A DNA stretch of 64,000 nucleotides from SPCO01 sp964579825. GTDB taxonomy: Bacteria; Chloroflexota; Limnocylindria; Limnocylindrales; CSP1-4. This document shows positions 37,146 through 46,251 of this stretch, in pieces. Both the position numbers and the translations under genes were made by a program. The stretch covers positions 1 to 64,000 of the forward strand of contig CAZOHT010000011.1 in NCBI GenBank assembly GCA_964579825.1. Direction: 5' to 3'. Within the stretch, counting starts at the first letter, position 1. Each line of letters starts with the position of its first letter. Under the pieces are notes generated by a model. That model was not told the DNA's origin. It saw only the letters and a program-made list of their open reading frames with translations, and searched no databases.

Positions 37146-37991
37146 TTGCCGGTCCTGACCGGCCGCCGTCGCGCGGTCGCCATCGCCTTGCTGGCGATGA
37201 CCCTCATCCCCGTGGTGGCGGTCCCCACCGCCACGGCCACGACACCCCCGCCCGGCCTCGCTCGATTCATGGCGGCTGTCGCCAAGGTCGAGTCCGGTGG
37301 TCGCTACACGGCCCGCAACCCGGTCTCGGGTGCCTATGGGAAGTACCAGATCATGCCGTCGAGCTGGCGGGCGTGGGCCCGCCAGTACCTCGGGAACGCG
37401 AACGCCCCGGCGACCGCGGCCAACCAGGAGAAGGTGGCCAAGGCCAAGATGACCAGCCTGTACCGCTGGCTCGGGAAGTGGTCGCGCGTCGCCTACTGGT
37501 GGCTGACCGGTTCGGACCGGACGAGCGGCTGGTCCTCGGCCTCGAGGTCGTACGTCACCAAGGTGATGACCCACTACTACGGCAGCGCCGGGACGCCGGG
37601 CGGTGGATCCACCGCCGGCAAGCTCAAACACGTCTCGGAGGCGAGCGCGACCATCGACTACGCCGGGCGCTGGCGGACGGCCGGCCACCACGGCTACGTC
37701 GGCGGGCACGTCAGGTACTCGCAGCAGGCGGGCGCCACCGCCACGCTCCGGTTCACCGGCACACGGATCCAGTGGTACGGCCCGGTCGGGCCCACGCGGG
37801 GTCAGGCGCGCGTGTCGATCGATGGGGCCGTGGTCCGCGTCGTGAACCTGCATCGGCCCGGCTTCAAGGCCCATGCCCTGGTGTTCACCCAGGCGTGGTC
37901 CACGGCCGGCACCCACACGCTGACCATCGAGGTCATCGGGACGAAGGGCCACCCGCTGGTGGCCGTGGACGAGTTCGTCGTCCGGCGCTGA
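37146..37991 (+). CDS. Secreted lytic-transglycosylase-like protein with C-terminal jelly-roll domain
   Basis: 281 residues. Signal peptide (RRRAVAIALLAMTLIPVVAV), then a lysozyme-like/SLT domain with the catalytic glutamate in KVESGGRY and AYGKYQIMPSSW, then from about residue 165 a beta-rich domain (GTRIQWYGPVG...VDEFVVRR) like galactose-binding/carbohydrate-binding jelly rolls. Start is TTG 37146 behind GGAAGGAGC. Probably cleaves peptidoglycan while the C-terminal domain holds glycan. Confidence 0.85.
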   Translation: MPVLTGRRRAVAIALLAMTLIPVVAVPTATATTPPPGLARFMAAVAKVESGGRYTARNPVSGAYGKYQIMPSSWRAWARQYLGNANAPATAANQEKVAKAKMTSLYRWLGKWSRVAYWWLTGSDRTSGWSSASRSYVTKVMTHYYGSAGTPGGGSTAGKLKHVSEASATIDYAGRWRTAGHHGYVGGHVRYSQQAGATATLRFTGTRIQWYGPVGPTRGQARVSIDGAVVRVVNLHRPGFKAHALVFTQAWSTAGTHTLTIEVIGTKGHPLVAVDEFVVRR

Positions 37992-37998
37992 CCGAACG

Positions 37999-38379
37999 TC
38001 AGCGCGTCGCGATCACCTCGATCTCGATCCGGTAGTCCGCGGCCAGGGCGGTGACCCCCACCGTCGCCCTGGTCGGGGGCTCCGTCGGGAAGTACTCGCG
38101 GTAGACCGCGTTCATCGCGGCGAAGTCGCCGAAGTCGACCAGGTAGACCGTGGACTTCACGACGTCCGCGAAGTCGAGACCGGCTGCCCGCAGGACCCGG
38201 CCGACGTTGTCGAGCATCGCGCGGGTCTCGGCCTCGATGCCGCCCGGGACCGCGCCATGCGACCCCGGCGCACCGCCGACCTGGCCCGCGACGAACACGA
38301 GCCCGCCGGCCTCGACGACCTGGCTGAACGGGAGGTCACCGGGGTCGATCCCGGGCAGGTGCGGCACGGTCTTCGGCAT
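37999..38379 (-). CDS. RidA/YjgF-family protein
   Basis: About 126 residues of the RidA family, trimeric enzymes that deaminate reactive imine/enamine intermediates. LVFVAGQVGG, the conserved R in AETRAMLDNV and the KSTVYLVDFGDFAAMN and EPPTRATVGV segments are typical. The ATG at 38379 has the better Shine-Dalgarno spacing (AGGAG + 8 nt); ATG 38385 is an alternative. Convergent with the transglycosylase gene. Confidence 0.9.
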   Translation of the reverse strand: MPKTVPHLPGIDPGDLPFSQVVEAGGLVFVAGQVGGAPGSHGAVPGGIEAETRAMLDNVGRVLRAAGLDFADVVKSTVYLVDFGDFAAMNAVYREYFPTEPPTRATVGVTALAADYRIEIEVIATR

Positions 38380-38410
38380 CGTCATGACTCCTGTCTCCGG
38401 GCGACTGGGG

Positions 38411-38416
38411 TAGCCT
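38411..38416 (+). promoter_or_regulatory. -10 element of ABC exporter operon
   Basis: TAGCCT followed by 4 nt to ATG 38421 or 7 nt to ATG 38424; leaderless or nearly so. Confidence 0.45.
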
Positions 38417-38420
38417 TGCC

Positions 38421-39410
38421 ATGATGAACGCCATCGAGACCCGCGACTTGACCAAGCACTACGGTCACGCCCGGCCCATCCATCCGCCGGGCCGGCCCGC
38501 GCCGACCGTCGTCCGAGCCCTGGACGACCTCACGATCGAGGTTCGCGAAGGCGAGATCTTCGGGTTCCTCGGCCCGAATGGAGCCGGCAAGAGCACCGCG
38601 ATCCGGCTGCTGCTCGGCTTCCTGCACCCGACCCGAGGCGCCGCGACCGTCCTCGGTCTCGACGCGGTCCGGGAGTCCGTCGAGATCCGACGGCGCGTCG
38701 GCTACCTGCCGGGCGGCGTGTCGTTCTGGGACGGCCTGACCGGGGTCCGACTCCTCGACGAGCTGGCGGCCATGTCCGGGCGGCCGCCCGTGCGCCGCGC
38801 CGAGCTCGTCGACCGCCTGGAACTGACCGAGCGGACGCTGCGCCGGCCGGTGCGCGACTATTCGCGTGGGATGCGCCAGAAGATCGGCATCATCCAGGCC
38901 CTGCAGCACGATCCGGAGCTGGCGGTCCTCGACGAACCGTCCGAGGGCCTCGACCCGCTCATGCAGCGCGCGTTCTACGACATCCTCGACGACCTGCGGG
39001 CCGCCGGTCGGACGATCTTCTTCTCGTCCCACGTCCTGTCCGAGGTGGAGCGCGTGTGCGATCGCGTCGCGATCATCCGCCAGGGCCGGCTCGTCGCGCT
39101 CGAGGACGTGACGTCCCTGCTTGCCAGGCGCAAGCGCAACGTCGAGATCCGGCTGGCCGGACCGGCACCCGTCCTGGACGGCGTCGCGGGCGTCACCGAT
39201 GTCCGCCGCTCGGACGGGCTCGTCACGTGTCGCCTGGAGGGAGATGTCGGGCCGTTCCTGGCGGCGATCGCCGGCACGGCCATCTCCGACCTGACCATCG
39301 AACCGGCGCGTCTCGAGGAGGCGTTCCTCGAGTTCTACGAGGACGCCGAGCCGCGGACCGACGATCCGGGGACGCCGCTCGATCCGAACGCCACGGTCGT
39401 GCCCGCATGA
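38421..39410 (+). CDS. ABC-2 type transporter ATP-binding protein
   Basis: 329-residue ATPase. Walker A GPNGAGKST, signature DYSRGMRQK, Walker B LAVLDEPSEGLD, H-loop FFSSHVLSE, then a regulatory C-terminal ~100-residue domain typical of DrrA/CcmA-like drug or lipid exporters. Overlaps the permease by 4 bp (ATGA). Two consecutive ATGs begin the gene. Confidence 0.93.
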   Translation: MMNAIETRDLTKHYGHARPIHPPGRPAPTVVRALDDLTIEVREGEIFGFLGPNGAGKSTAIRLLLGFLHPTRGAATVLGLDAVRESVEIRRRVGYLPGGVSFWDGLTGVRLLDELAAMSGRPPVRRAELVDRLELTERTLRRPVRDYSRGMRQKIGIIQALQHDPELAVLDEPSEGLDPLMQRAFYDILDDLRAAGRTIFFSSHVLSEVERVCDRVAIIRQGRLVALEDVTSLLARRKRNVEIRLAGPAPVLDGVAGVTDVRRSDGLVTCRLEGDVGPFLAAIAGTAISDLTIEPARLEEAFLEFYEDAEPRTDDPGTPLDPNATVVPA

Positions 39411-40210
39411 ACGGGGCGCTGTTCGGCCACACCTGGCGCGCCTACCGGGGCCGCCTCCTCGTCGTCACGCTCGGCCTGGTGCTGTGGGGCGTGGTCCTGC
39501 CGGTCATCTTCGACTCGTTCGGGGCGCAGTTCCAGAGCATGCTCGACAGTGGCCTCATCCCGCCCCAGTTCGCCCAGTTCGGCGGCGGCGACATCTTCAG
39601 CCTGACCGGTTCGGTCGCCCTCGGGATGGCCCATCCGATCGCCGTCGGCCTGAACCTCGTCTTCGCGGTCGGGTTCTGCGCCGCGGCCGTCGCGGGTGAG
39701 CGCCAGCGCGGGACGCTCGAGATCCTGCTGTCGCGGCCGCTGTCCCGGCGGACGACCTACACCACGCTCGGTATCGCCGCCGTGCTGTTCATCGGCGTGA
39801 CGGTGGTCGGCTTCCTCGTGGGTGCCGTGATCGGGTCGGCGGCGACCGGGCGGCTCGATGATCTCGGCCTGGCGTACATCCCGCTGCTGTGGTTCAACGG
39901 CCTGTTGCTCTACGGTGCGTTCGGGGCGATCGCGCTGGCGATGTCCGTGTCCTTCGACCGGCTGTCCCCGGCGCTCGGCATCAGCCTGGCCATCGTGCTG
40001 ATCTCGTACTTCCTCGAGGTCCTGGGATCGCTCTGGCCGGACGCCAAGGGCCTCCAGCCGTACTCGCTGTTCCACTACCTGGACCCGAAGGCCATCCTGG
40101 CGGGTGACGCGGACCCGGCGGACTTCGCCGTCCTGGCGACGGTCCTGGCCCTGGCCGTGGCCGCCGCGCTGGTGATCTTCCCGCGCCGGGACCTCGCCGC
40201 CCCGAGTTGA
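39407..40210 (+). CDS. ABC-2 type transporter permease
   Basis: 267-residue membrane subunit with about six helices, the partner of the preceding ATPase. The cytoplasmic motif ERQRGTLEILLSRPLSRR after the second helix is characteristic of ABC-2 permeases. Probable exporter of an unknown lipid, antibiotic or polymer. Confidence 0.9.
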   Translation: MNGALFGHTWRAYRGRLLVVTLGLVLWGVVLPVIFDSFGAQFQSMLDSGLIPPQFAQFGGGDIFSLTGSVALGMAHPIAVGLNLVFAVGFCAAAVAGERQRGTLEILLSRPLSRRTTYTTLGIAAVLFIGVTVVGFLVGAVIGSAATGRLDDLGLAYIPLLWFNGLLLYGAFGAIALAMSVSFDRLSPALGISLAIVLISYFLEVLGSLWPDAKGLQPYSLFHYLDPKAILAGDADPADFAVLATVLALAVAAALVIFPRRDLAAPS

Positions 40211-40241
40211 CACCGGCGCCGCCGGGCCGCCAGGTGGTCGG

Positions 40242-41513
40242 TCAGTCGATCGCGACGATGCGGTAGGCGATCGGTCCGGAGGGCGACTGGACGGTCACCT
40301 CGTCACCCACGGCGGCGCTCAGCAGCGCCCGACCCACCGGCGAGGATCCGGAGATGCGCCCGTCCCTGGGCGACGACTCCTGGGTGCCGACGATCTCGAG
40401 CCGCATCTCGTCGCCATCCGTCTCGACGGTCACGACGGAGCCGAGTCCGACGCGCGATCCGGCCGCCGGCGCCTGGATGACGACGGCGTCGCGGAGCTGC
40501 GCCTCGATGGCCTGGATGCGGCCCTCCAGGAACGACTGTTCCTCGCGGGCGGCCGTGTAGTCGGCGTTCTCCTTGAGGTCCCCCAGTTCCTTGGCGGCGC
40601 GGATGCGACCGATGACCTCGGGCCGCTTCTGTGTCGTCAGCACGGTCCATTCGGCCTGGAGCCGGGCGATGCCGTCCGCGGTCAGGTGGACCTGCTTCGT
40701 CCGCGGGTCCGTACTGGGGATCGCGGCCGGTGCCGGCGGCATGACCGGTCTCGCGGCCGCGGGACGTGGGGCCGGTGCCGTCCTCGGGGCGGCCTTCGGG
40801 GCGGCCTTCGGCGTGGCCGCGCGCGCCGATGGCCGAGGAGCGGGCGGCTCGCCGCGCGCACCGTCCGCGTCACCGTCGGGGAGCGTCACCACGTACGTCG
40901 GCGGCAGCGGGGCGTCGGCCGTGTCGGGCAGGAGCGCTCCGGTGATCCCGGTCTGGCGGCGGTCGCCGGTCACGGTCCGCAGGTTCGCGAACGGCAGGAT
41001 CACGCCCGCGGCGGCGAGTCGCTCCGCCTCGCTGGCCGGCAGGCCCTCGGCGAACGCGGTCAGCAGCGCGTCCTCGTACTCCTCGGTCGCTGCCGTGGTC
41101 GCCCACCAGACCCGTGCGGTCTCGAGACCGCGGATGGCGTGCAGCCAGTAGCCGGATGCGCTCGGTCGCCGATCGCCGAGGGTGGTCTTCGCCATCGCCG
41201 CCAGCCGGGACGAGATGGACGACGAGGTGGCGCCGATGTAGACGACCCGCTGCGACGGGGCCCAGAACGAGCCGAGTCGCGCGGCGAGTTCCTTCGAGGT
41301 CGGTCGTGCCCCATCCAACCGGAGGGTCTCGACGCGCTCCAGCCACTTGCCGATACGCGTCAGTTCCAGCGGAGCGGACGGCAGCGGGGCGGGCAGTTCG
41401 ACCACGAACACGCCGGGCCCGCGGACGGGGATCGGGCGGCCCCACACGATCGGACCGTCGGCCATGAGGCCCACGGTCCGGAGCAGGTTCGCGGCGCCGG
41501 GGTCGTCGGGCAC
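40242..41513 (-). CDS. greA: GIY-YIG-like domain fused to transcription elongation factor GreA
   Basis: A 423-residue fusion. Residues 272-423 are a complete GreA: N-terminal coiled coil with the catalytic-tip sequence GDLKENADY (D312 and E315 equivalents of the acidic pair that triggers RNA cleavage in backtracked RNA polymerase) and the C-terminal FKBP-like domain with SPVGRALL. Residues ~30-190 resemble a GIY-YIG nuclease: GVF at 34-36 for GIY, YIG at 92-94, R103 and E147 in the expected order, but with about 55 residues between the first two motifs instead of about 10. A Pro/Ala-rich linker joins them. A leaderless promoter confirms the GTG start at 41513. Nuclease activity is inference. 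Confidence 0.85.
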   Translation of the reverse strand: MPDDPGAANLLRTVGLMADGPIVWGRPIPVRGPGVFVVELPAPLPSAPLELTRIGKWLERVETLRLDGARPTSKELAARLGSFWAPSQRVVYIGATSSSISSRLAAMAKTTLGDRRPSASGYWLHAIRGLETARVWWATTAATEEYEDALLTAFAEGLPASEAERLAAAGVILPFANLRTVTGDRRQTGITGALLPDTADAPLPPTYVVTLPDGDADGARGEPPAPRPSARAATPKAAPKAAPRTAPAPRPAAARPVMPPAPAAIPSTDPRTKQVHLTADGIARLQAEWTVLTTQKRPEVIGRIRAAKELGDLKENADYTAAREEQSFLEGRIQAIEAQLRDAVVIQAPAAGSRVGLGSVVTVETDGDEMRLEIVGTQESSPRDGRISGSSPVGRALLSAAVGDEVTVQSPSGPIAYRIVAID

Positions 41514-41519
41514 CCGGGG

Positions 41520-41525
41520 ATGGTA
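41520..41525 (-). promoter_or_regulatory. -10 element, leaderless start of the GreA fusion
   Basis: Minus-strand TACCAT, 6 nt, GTG at 41513. This fixes the full-length N-terminal domain and makes the gene independent of the upstream ABC operon. Confidence 0.55.
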
Positions 41526-41532
41526 CCCGGGA

Positions 41533-42729
41533 TCACTCGCCGGCGGATCGCCAGGCGTCGCGCAGCTTCATCCGGGCACTCACCGACAGGGCGGCGCCCG
41601 AGTAGACCCGGCCACCCACGACGAAGAGCGCCCAGATGGCCGCGATCGTGATGACCGCCGACAGGCCGACCTGCCACGGTGGGATCGCATCGAACGCGGC
41701 GCGCAGCGGGACGACGAACGGCGCCGACGGCGGCAGGAAGGTGGCGATCGTGGCCACCGTCCCGGACGGATCGTCGATGACCGCGAAGAGGGCCACGAAG
41801 TAGCTGGCCATGGCGATCAGCGTGATCGGCGTGGTGGCGTTCGAGGCCTCCTCCATCCGCGACGCCAGGGATCCGAGGAACCCGAGCGCGGTGGCGTACA
41901 GCGCGTACCCCAGGGTGAACCACATGATGAGCATCACGACGGCCGTGGGCGTGGACGGTGGCAGCGTGAACGTGCCGGTGACCGCGGCGGCGATCACGGC
42001 GGCCAGGACGAAGAACAGCAACTGGACGATGCCCAGGATGCCGATGCCGAGGACCTTGCCCATCAACAGGTCCCTCGGCCGGACGGTGGACAGGACGACC
42101 TCCACGACCCGGCTCTGCTTCTCCTCCACGACCCCGGTCAGCACGCTGAAGCCGAACGAGAAGATGCCGACCAGGATCAGCACCGTCCCGATGTTGGCGA
42201 ACACGAAGGTCGCCGTCTCCTCGTCGGTCTGGGGATCGAGTGCGGACGGGGCCGGTGGGACCTGCGCCTCGGCCAGCGCCGCCTGGTCCACGTCGCTGTC
42301 GGCGAGGACCGCATCCACCCGCAGGCCGACGACCGCCGCACCGATGACCGACCCGAGGAATGGGTCCGTCTCCTCGTGGAACAGCACGTCACCGGCGGAC
42401 GAGAGGTCGGCCGGGACGTCGACGAGGACGTCGATGTCACCGGCGGTCAATGCGGCCTCGCCGGCGGCCCGATCCGGGTACGACGTGAACGTGACCTCGC
42501 GGTCCGCGCCCTGGGCCGTCGCTTCGATCGATGGTTCCAGCCCGTCCGGTGCCGGCTGGACGATGCCGATCGGGGTGACCTCGTCGCCGCCGAAGAGGAT
42601 GGACGGGAGGACGAACGAGCCGATCACGAAGACCGTGGTGAACAGGACCGACAGGACGAACCCACGGCTCCGGGCGCGCTCCAGGATCTCCCGCTTGGCG
42701 ACGAGGCGGATGCTGCGCCAGCGGTTCAC
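41533..42729 (-). CDS. ABC-2 type permease (NatB-like)
   Basis: 398 residues. One N-terminal helix (RGFVLSVLFTTVFVIGSFVLP), a large extracytoplasmic domain (~residues 45-190), then five C-terminal helices: the ABC2_membrane_3/NatB layout of Na+ or drug exporters. EEKQSRVVEVVLSTVRPRDLL is the conserved cytoplasmic loop. Starts 4 bp inside the preceding ATPase gene. Confidence 0.9.
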   Translation of the reverse strand: MNRWRSIRLVAKREILERARSRGFVLSVLFTTVFVIGSFVLPSILFGGDEVTPIGIVQPAPDGLEPSIEATAQGADREVTFTSYPDRAAGEAALTAGDIDVLVDVPADLSSAGDVLFHEETDPFLGSVIGAAVVGLRVDAVLADSDVDQAALAEAQVPPAPSALDPQTDEETATFVFANIGTVLILVGIFSFGFSVLTGVVEEKQSRVVEVVLSTVRPRDLLMGKVLGIGILGIVQLLFFVLAAVIAAAVTGTFTLPPSTPTAVVMLIMWFTLGYALYATALGFLGSLASRMEEASNATTPITLIAMASYFVALFAVIDDPSGTVATIATFLPPSAPFVVPLRAAFDAIPPWQVGLSAVITIAAIWALFVVGGRVYSGAALSVSARMKLRDAWRSAGE

Positions 42730-43640
42730 GCGGCGGTCTCGGTGGTCGGCGCGGGGTTGACGTACTCCATGAACAGCTCGGACAGCCGTGGCGGGCCATA
42801 CGCGAACCGGCGCACCTCGCCGGCGGTCCGGGCCAGGGCCAACAGGGCGTCCAGGTCCACGCGCTCGTCCACGAGCAGCTTGAGCCGTCCGCCGTCGCGC
42901 TCCAGGATGGTGACGTCCGTGCGGCCGTCCACCCAGGCGCCATCCGAGTCGGCCACCTCCACCTCCAGGTGCTTGCGGCCATCGGCCGTCTTGAGGGCCT
43001 CGATCGGCCCGGCCGCGACAACGCGGCCCCGGGCGATGATCACGACGTCTTCGCAGACGTCCTCGACCAGGTCGAGCTGGTGGCTGGAGAACACGACGCC
43101 GACCCCCGCCGCGGCCCGCTCGCGGACGACGTTCGCCATGGTCGCGATGCCGATGGGGTCCAGGCCGGAGAACGGCTCATCCATGACCAGCAGCTCCGGA
43201 TCGTGGACCAGCGCCGTCGCGAGCTGGATGCGTTGCTGATTGCCGTGCGACAGCTCTTCCAGCTTGGACTTGGCGCGATCGGCGAGGTCCATGCGCTCCA
43301 GCCAGCGCATGGCCGCGGCGTTCGCGTCCCGTCCGGTCATGCCGTGCTGCTGACCGAAGTAGCTCAACTGCTCGGCCACCCGCATCCGCGGATACAGGCC
43401 GCGCTGCTCGGGCATGTAGCCGAACGTCATCCGAGCGTCGCGGTCGACGACCTTGCCGGCCCAGCGGACCGCGCCGCTGTCCTGCCTGGCCAGCCCGAAG
43501 ATGCACCGCATCGTCGTCGTCTTGCCGGCACCGTTCGGGCCAAGGAACCCGACGATCCGACCCGGGGCCGCGCTGAAGGTCGTGCCATCGAGGGCCACCA
43601 CGGGCCCATAGCGTTTGGTGAGGCCGTCGATCTCGAGCAT
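42726..43640 (-). CDS. ABC transporter ATP-binding protein (NatA-like)
   Basis: 304-residue ATPase with Walker A GPNGAGKTT, signature ELSHGNQQR (a conservative variant of LSGGQ), Walker B LLVMDEPFSGLD and VFSSHQLDLVE. Together with the overlapping NatB-like permease it forms a two-gene exporter. A CAGACT hexamer 6 nt upstream of the ATG at 43640 may be a weak leaderless promoter. The open frame upstream of 43640 is Arg-rich and not part of the protein. Confidence 0.92.
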   Translation of the reverse strand: MLEIDGLTKRYGPVVALDGTTFSAAPGRIVGFLGPNGAGKTTTMRCIFGLARQDSGAVRWAGKVVDRDARMTFGYMPEQRGLYPRMRVAEQLSYFGQQHGMTGRDANAAAMRWLERMDLADRAKSKLEELSHGNQQRIQLATALVHDPELLVMDEPFSGLDPIGIATMANVVRERAAAGVGVVFSSHQLDLVEDVCEDVVIIARGRVVAAGPIEALKTADGRKHLEVEVADSDGAWVDGRTDVTILERDGGRLKLLVDERVDLDALLALARTAGEVRRFAYGPPRLSELFMEYVNPAPTTETAA

Positions 43641-43789
43641 CGCCCTAGTCTGGCGGAGCCTGTCGAGACGTGCAGCCGGCGAGGCTCGGCAGGTGGCGGG
43701 GTACGTCTGGCGGGCACGATGGGTACGTCCGTCGGGGTGGTCGCGTTCGCCCGGGCCGGGCAGACTCGGGCCACGCCCGAGGTGACCGG

Positions 43790-44389
43790 ATGACCATCCG
43801 AGTCGACGCCTACATCGCAGGGGGGATCGCCCGGGGCGGGGTCGCCGCCGAGGGGCATCTGCGCGATGCGCTCGATGCCGTGTCGCAGCTCGCCCTCGAA
43901 CGCGCGACCTGGCAAGGGCCCGACGATCCCGGGCCACGGCCGATCGGTCCCGTCGCCATCCCCGTGGATGACATCATCGTGGCGGTCACCCAGGCGGATC
44001 CATCGCTGCCGGTCCATGCCGTGTGGCACCCGATCCACCTCGAGGCCGGCCCGTACGTCATCGACGGCGAGATCCCCACGATGCCCGGGTTCGACCCCGG
44101 CCGTGCCCTGACCCGCCCGGCCGGCTCGTTCGTGCTGCTTCGCGATGTCCGCCTGACGCGGGCCGGGAGGACGTTCGCGGGTGCGGCTGCCATCCCGGAG
44201 GCGCTCGTCAACCGCTACATGGTCGACCGCGTCACGGCCGAACTGATGCTCGGCTTCTTCTTCCCGGGCGCTGAGATGGTCGACGGGGAACCCGCCGCGG
44301 GCTCGAAGGGGGAGGCGGGTCCGGCGGGACCGTCGAGCCCCGGCTCGGCACCGGCTCCGGCGTCCGAACCGACGCGGGTGGGTTCCTAG
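43790..44389 (+). CDS. Protein of unknown family (paralogue of 5390-6067)
   Basis: 199 residues, no recognised domain, signal or membrane segment. Residues 80-148 match residues 129-196 of the acs-linked protein at 5390-6067 nearly gap-free. The C-terminal ~35 residues are a Gly/Pro/Ala-rich tail. The ATG at 43790 begins the conserved part; the frame is open upstream to 43670 with Arg-rich sequence. Neighbours (NatAB exporter, DEAD helicase) do not suggest a role. Confidence 0.75.
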   Translation: MTIRVDAYIAGGIARGGVAAEGHLRDALDAVSQLALERATWQGPDDPGPRPIGPVAIPVDDIIVAVTQADPSLPVHAVWHPIHLEAGPYVIDGEIPTMPGFDPGRALTRPAGSFVLLRDVRLTRAGRTFAGAAAIPEALVNRYMVDRVTAELMLGFFFPGAEMVDGEPAAGSKGEAGPAGPSSPGSAPAPASEPTRVGS

Positions 44390-44404
44390 ACTCCGGGCTG
44401 GACC

Positions 44405-45655
44405 TCAGGCCCCGGCACGCCGGCGAACCGGCTTGCGCGCGGCGTGATGGTCGGACCCGGTCCGCGCGTGGCCGCCCGCCCGGGTCGACAGCGGACGGGC
44501 CTCGACGTTGCGATCCGGGACGAAGCCCTCCTCGACCGTCCAGGGGATGGCCTTCTTGAGCATCCGCTGGATGCCGCGGAGCAGGTCCACTTCGTCCATG
44601 CAGACGAGCGAGATCGCCTCCCCGGACTGGCCGGCACGTCCGGTCCGGCCGATGCGGTGGACGTAGTCCTGCGGGTTCCACGGGAGTTCGAAGTTGACGA
44701 CGACCGGCAGGTCCTCGATGTCGAGGCCTCGAGCGGCGACGTCGGTGGCGACGAGGACCCGGATCTCTCCGGACTTGAAGCCCTCGAGCGCCCGGGTCCG
44801 TTCCGGCTGGGACCGGTCCGAGTGGATCGCGACGGCGTTGATCCCTTCGCGGTCCAGGCGTGAGGCCAGTCGCGAGGCGGACAGCTTGGTCCGGGTGAAG
44901 ACGAGGACCTGGCGCAGGTCGCGTGAGCGCACGAGATGGGCCAGCAGCGCTTCCTTGCGATCGCGGTCGACCGGGTAGACCAGCTGCTCGACGGTCTCGG
45001 CGGCCGTGTTCCGGGCCGCCACTTCGACGGTGGCGGGATCGCGCAGCAGCGATCCCGAGAGGTTCCGGATGTCGTCCGAGAAGGTCGCCGAGAACAGCAG
45101 GTTCTGGCGCTTGCCGGGGAGCAGCGCGAGGATCCGGCGGATGTCCGGCAGGAAGCCCATGTCGAGCATCCGATCCGCCTCGTCCAGGACGAGGATCTCC
45201 ACCTGCGACAGGTTGACGTTGTTCTGCCCGACGTGGTCGAGCAGCCGCCCGGGCGTCGCCACCAGGATCTCGACCCCACCGCGCAGGGCCTTCGTCTGAG
45301 GCTCGATGGGCACGCCGCCGTAGACGACGGTCGAGCGAAGCGGGACCGTCCGGCCATACGTCCGGAAGCTCTCGTCCACCTGCATCGCCAGCTCGCGGGT
45401 GGGCACGAGGATCAGCGATCGCACCGGATGGCGTGCCGGCGAGAAGCTCGTGTTGGCGTGCTTGCGCAGGCGGTCCAGGATCGGCAGGGCGAAGGCCGCG
45501 GTCTTGCCGGTCCCGGTCTGCGCGGCGGCGAGCAGGTCGCGTCCCTGGAGCACGAGTGGGATGGCTTCGGATTGGACGGGCGTCGGGGCCGTGTAGCCCT
45601 CCTCGGCGACGGTCCGGACGAGATCGGCCGAGAGGCCAAGGGTATCGAAGGTCAA
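44405..45655 (-). CDS. rhlE: DEAD-box RNA helicase (RhlE-like)
   Basis: 416 residues with all core motifs: Q-motif TPVQSEAIP, motif I AAQTGTGKTAAF, Ia PTRELAMQ, DEAD in VLDEADRML, SAT in FSATFS, and C-terminal HRIGRTGRAGQSG. Unwinds short RNA duplexes in ribosome assembly or mRNA decay. The basic C-terminal tail is short, as in RhlE. Leader has a GGAG sequence; gene is monocistronic and divergent from ybaK. Confidence 0.92.
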   Translation of the reverse strand: MTFDTLGLSADLVRTVAEEGYTAPTPVQSEAIPLVLQGRDLLAAAQTGTGKTAAFALPILDRLRKHANTSFSPARHPVRSLILVPTRELAMQVDESFRTYGRTVPLRSTVVYGGVPIEPQTKALRGGVEILVATPGRLLDHVGQNNVNLSQVEILVLDEADRMLDMGFLPDIRRILALLPGKRQNLLFSATFSDDIRNLSGSLLRDPATVEVAARNTAAETVEQLVYPVDRDRKEALLAHLVRSRDLRQVLVFTRTKLSASRLASRLDREGINAVAIHSDRSQPERTRALEGFKSGEIRVLVATDVAARGLDIEDLPVVVNFELPWNPQDYVHRIGRTGRAGQSGEAISLVCMDEVDLLRGIQRMLKKAIPWTVEEGFVPDRNVEARPLSTRAGGHARTGSDHHAARKPVRRRAGA

Positions 45656-45737
45656 GTCGGCTCCTGCAGGTCCGGCGCGGTCACGCGAGTCTGGGCGCGA
45701 CGCGGTCCAGGACCGCCCGGAGCATAGCCGAAATCGG

Positions 45738-45743
45738 TAGCAT
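45738..45743 (+). promoter_or_regulatory. -10 element, leaderless start of ybaK
   Basis: TAGCAT, 7 nt, ATG at 45751. Confidence 0.55.
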
Positions 45744-45750
45744 CCGACCC

Positions 45751-46251
45751 ATGCCGGCCCACGGGACCCCCGCGATCGACGCGCTGCGCCGCGCCGGGGT
45801 CGCCTTCGAGGTGGTCGAGTACGAGTCGCCCGAGCCCCACGGCCGCGACCGGGGGTCCAGGCCGAGCTACGGACTCGAGGCGGCCGCGGCGCTCGGCGTG
45901 GATCCGGGCCGGATGTTCAAGACGCTCATCGCGAGTGCGGACGCGCGACTCGTCGCGGGCCTCGTGCCGGTCGACCTGGACCTGGACCTGAAGCGCCTGG
46001 CGGCCGCCGTCGGTGCCCACCGGGCCGTCCTCGCCGAGCCGGCCGCCGCGGAGCGCGCGACCGGCTACGTCGTCGGCGGGATCAGCCCCCTTGGCGGTCG
46101 GAAGCGGCTGCCGACGGTCATCGATCGATCGGTCGAGGGTCACGAGACGGTCTATGTCTCGGCCGGTCGGCGGGGCCTCCAGCTGGTCCTGCGGCCCGCG
46201 GATCTGGTGCATCTGACCACCGCCACCGTCGCCGCCATCGCCCGTTCGTGA
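45751..46251 (+). CDS. ybaK: Cys-tRNA(Pro) deacylase, YbaK/EbsC family
   Basis: 166-residue aminoacyl-tRNA editing protein. MFKTLIA with the catalytic lysine, VDLDLDLKRLAAAVG, and the VGGISPLGGRKRLP segment (GxxxP-like glycine loop) are the YbaK marks. It hydrolyses Cys-tRNA(Pro) misacylated by ProRS. Start is fixed by the leaderless promoter. Confidence 0.92.
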   Translation: MPAHGTPAIDALRRAGVAFEVVEYESPEPHGRDRGSRPSYGLEAAAALGVDPGRMFKTLIASADARLVAGLVPVDLDLDLKRLAAAVGAHRAVLAEPAAAERATGYVVGGISPLGGRKRLPTVIDRSVEGHETVYVSAGRRGLQLVLRPADLVHLTTATVAAIARS

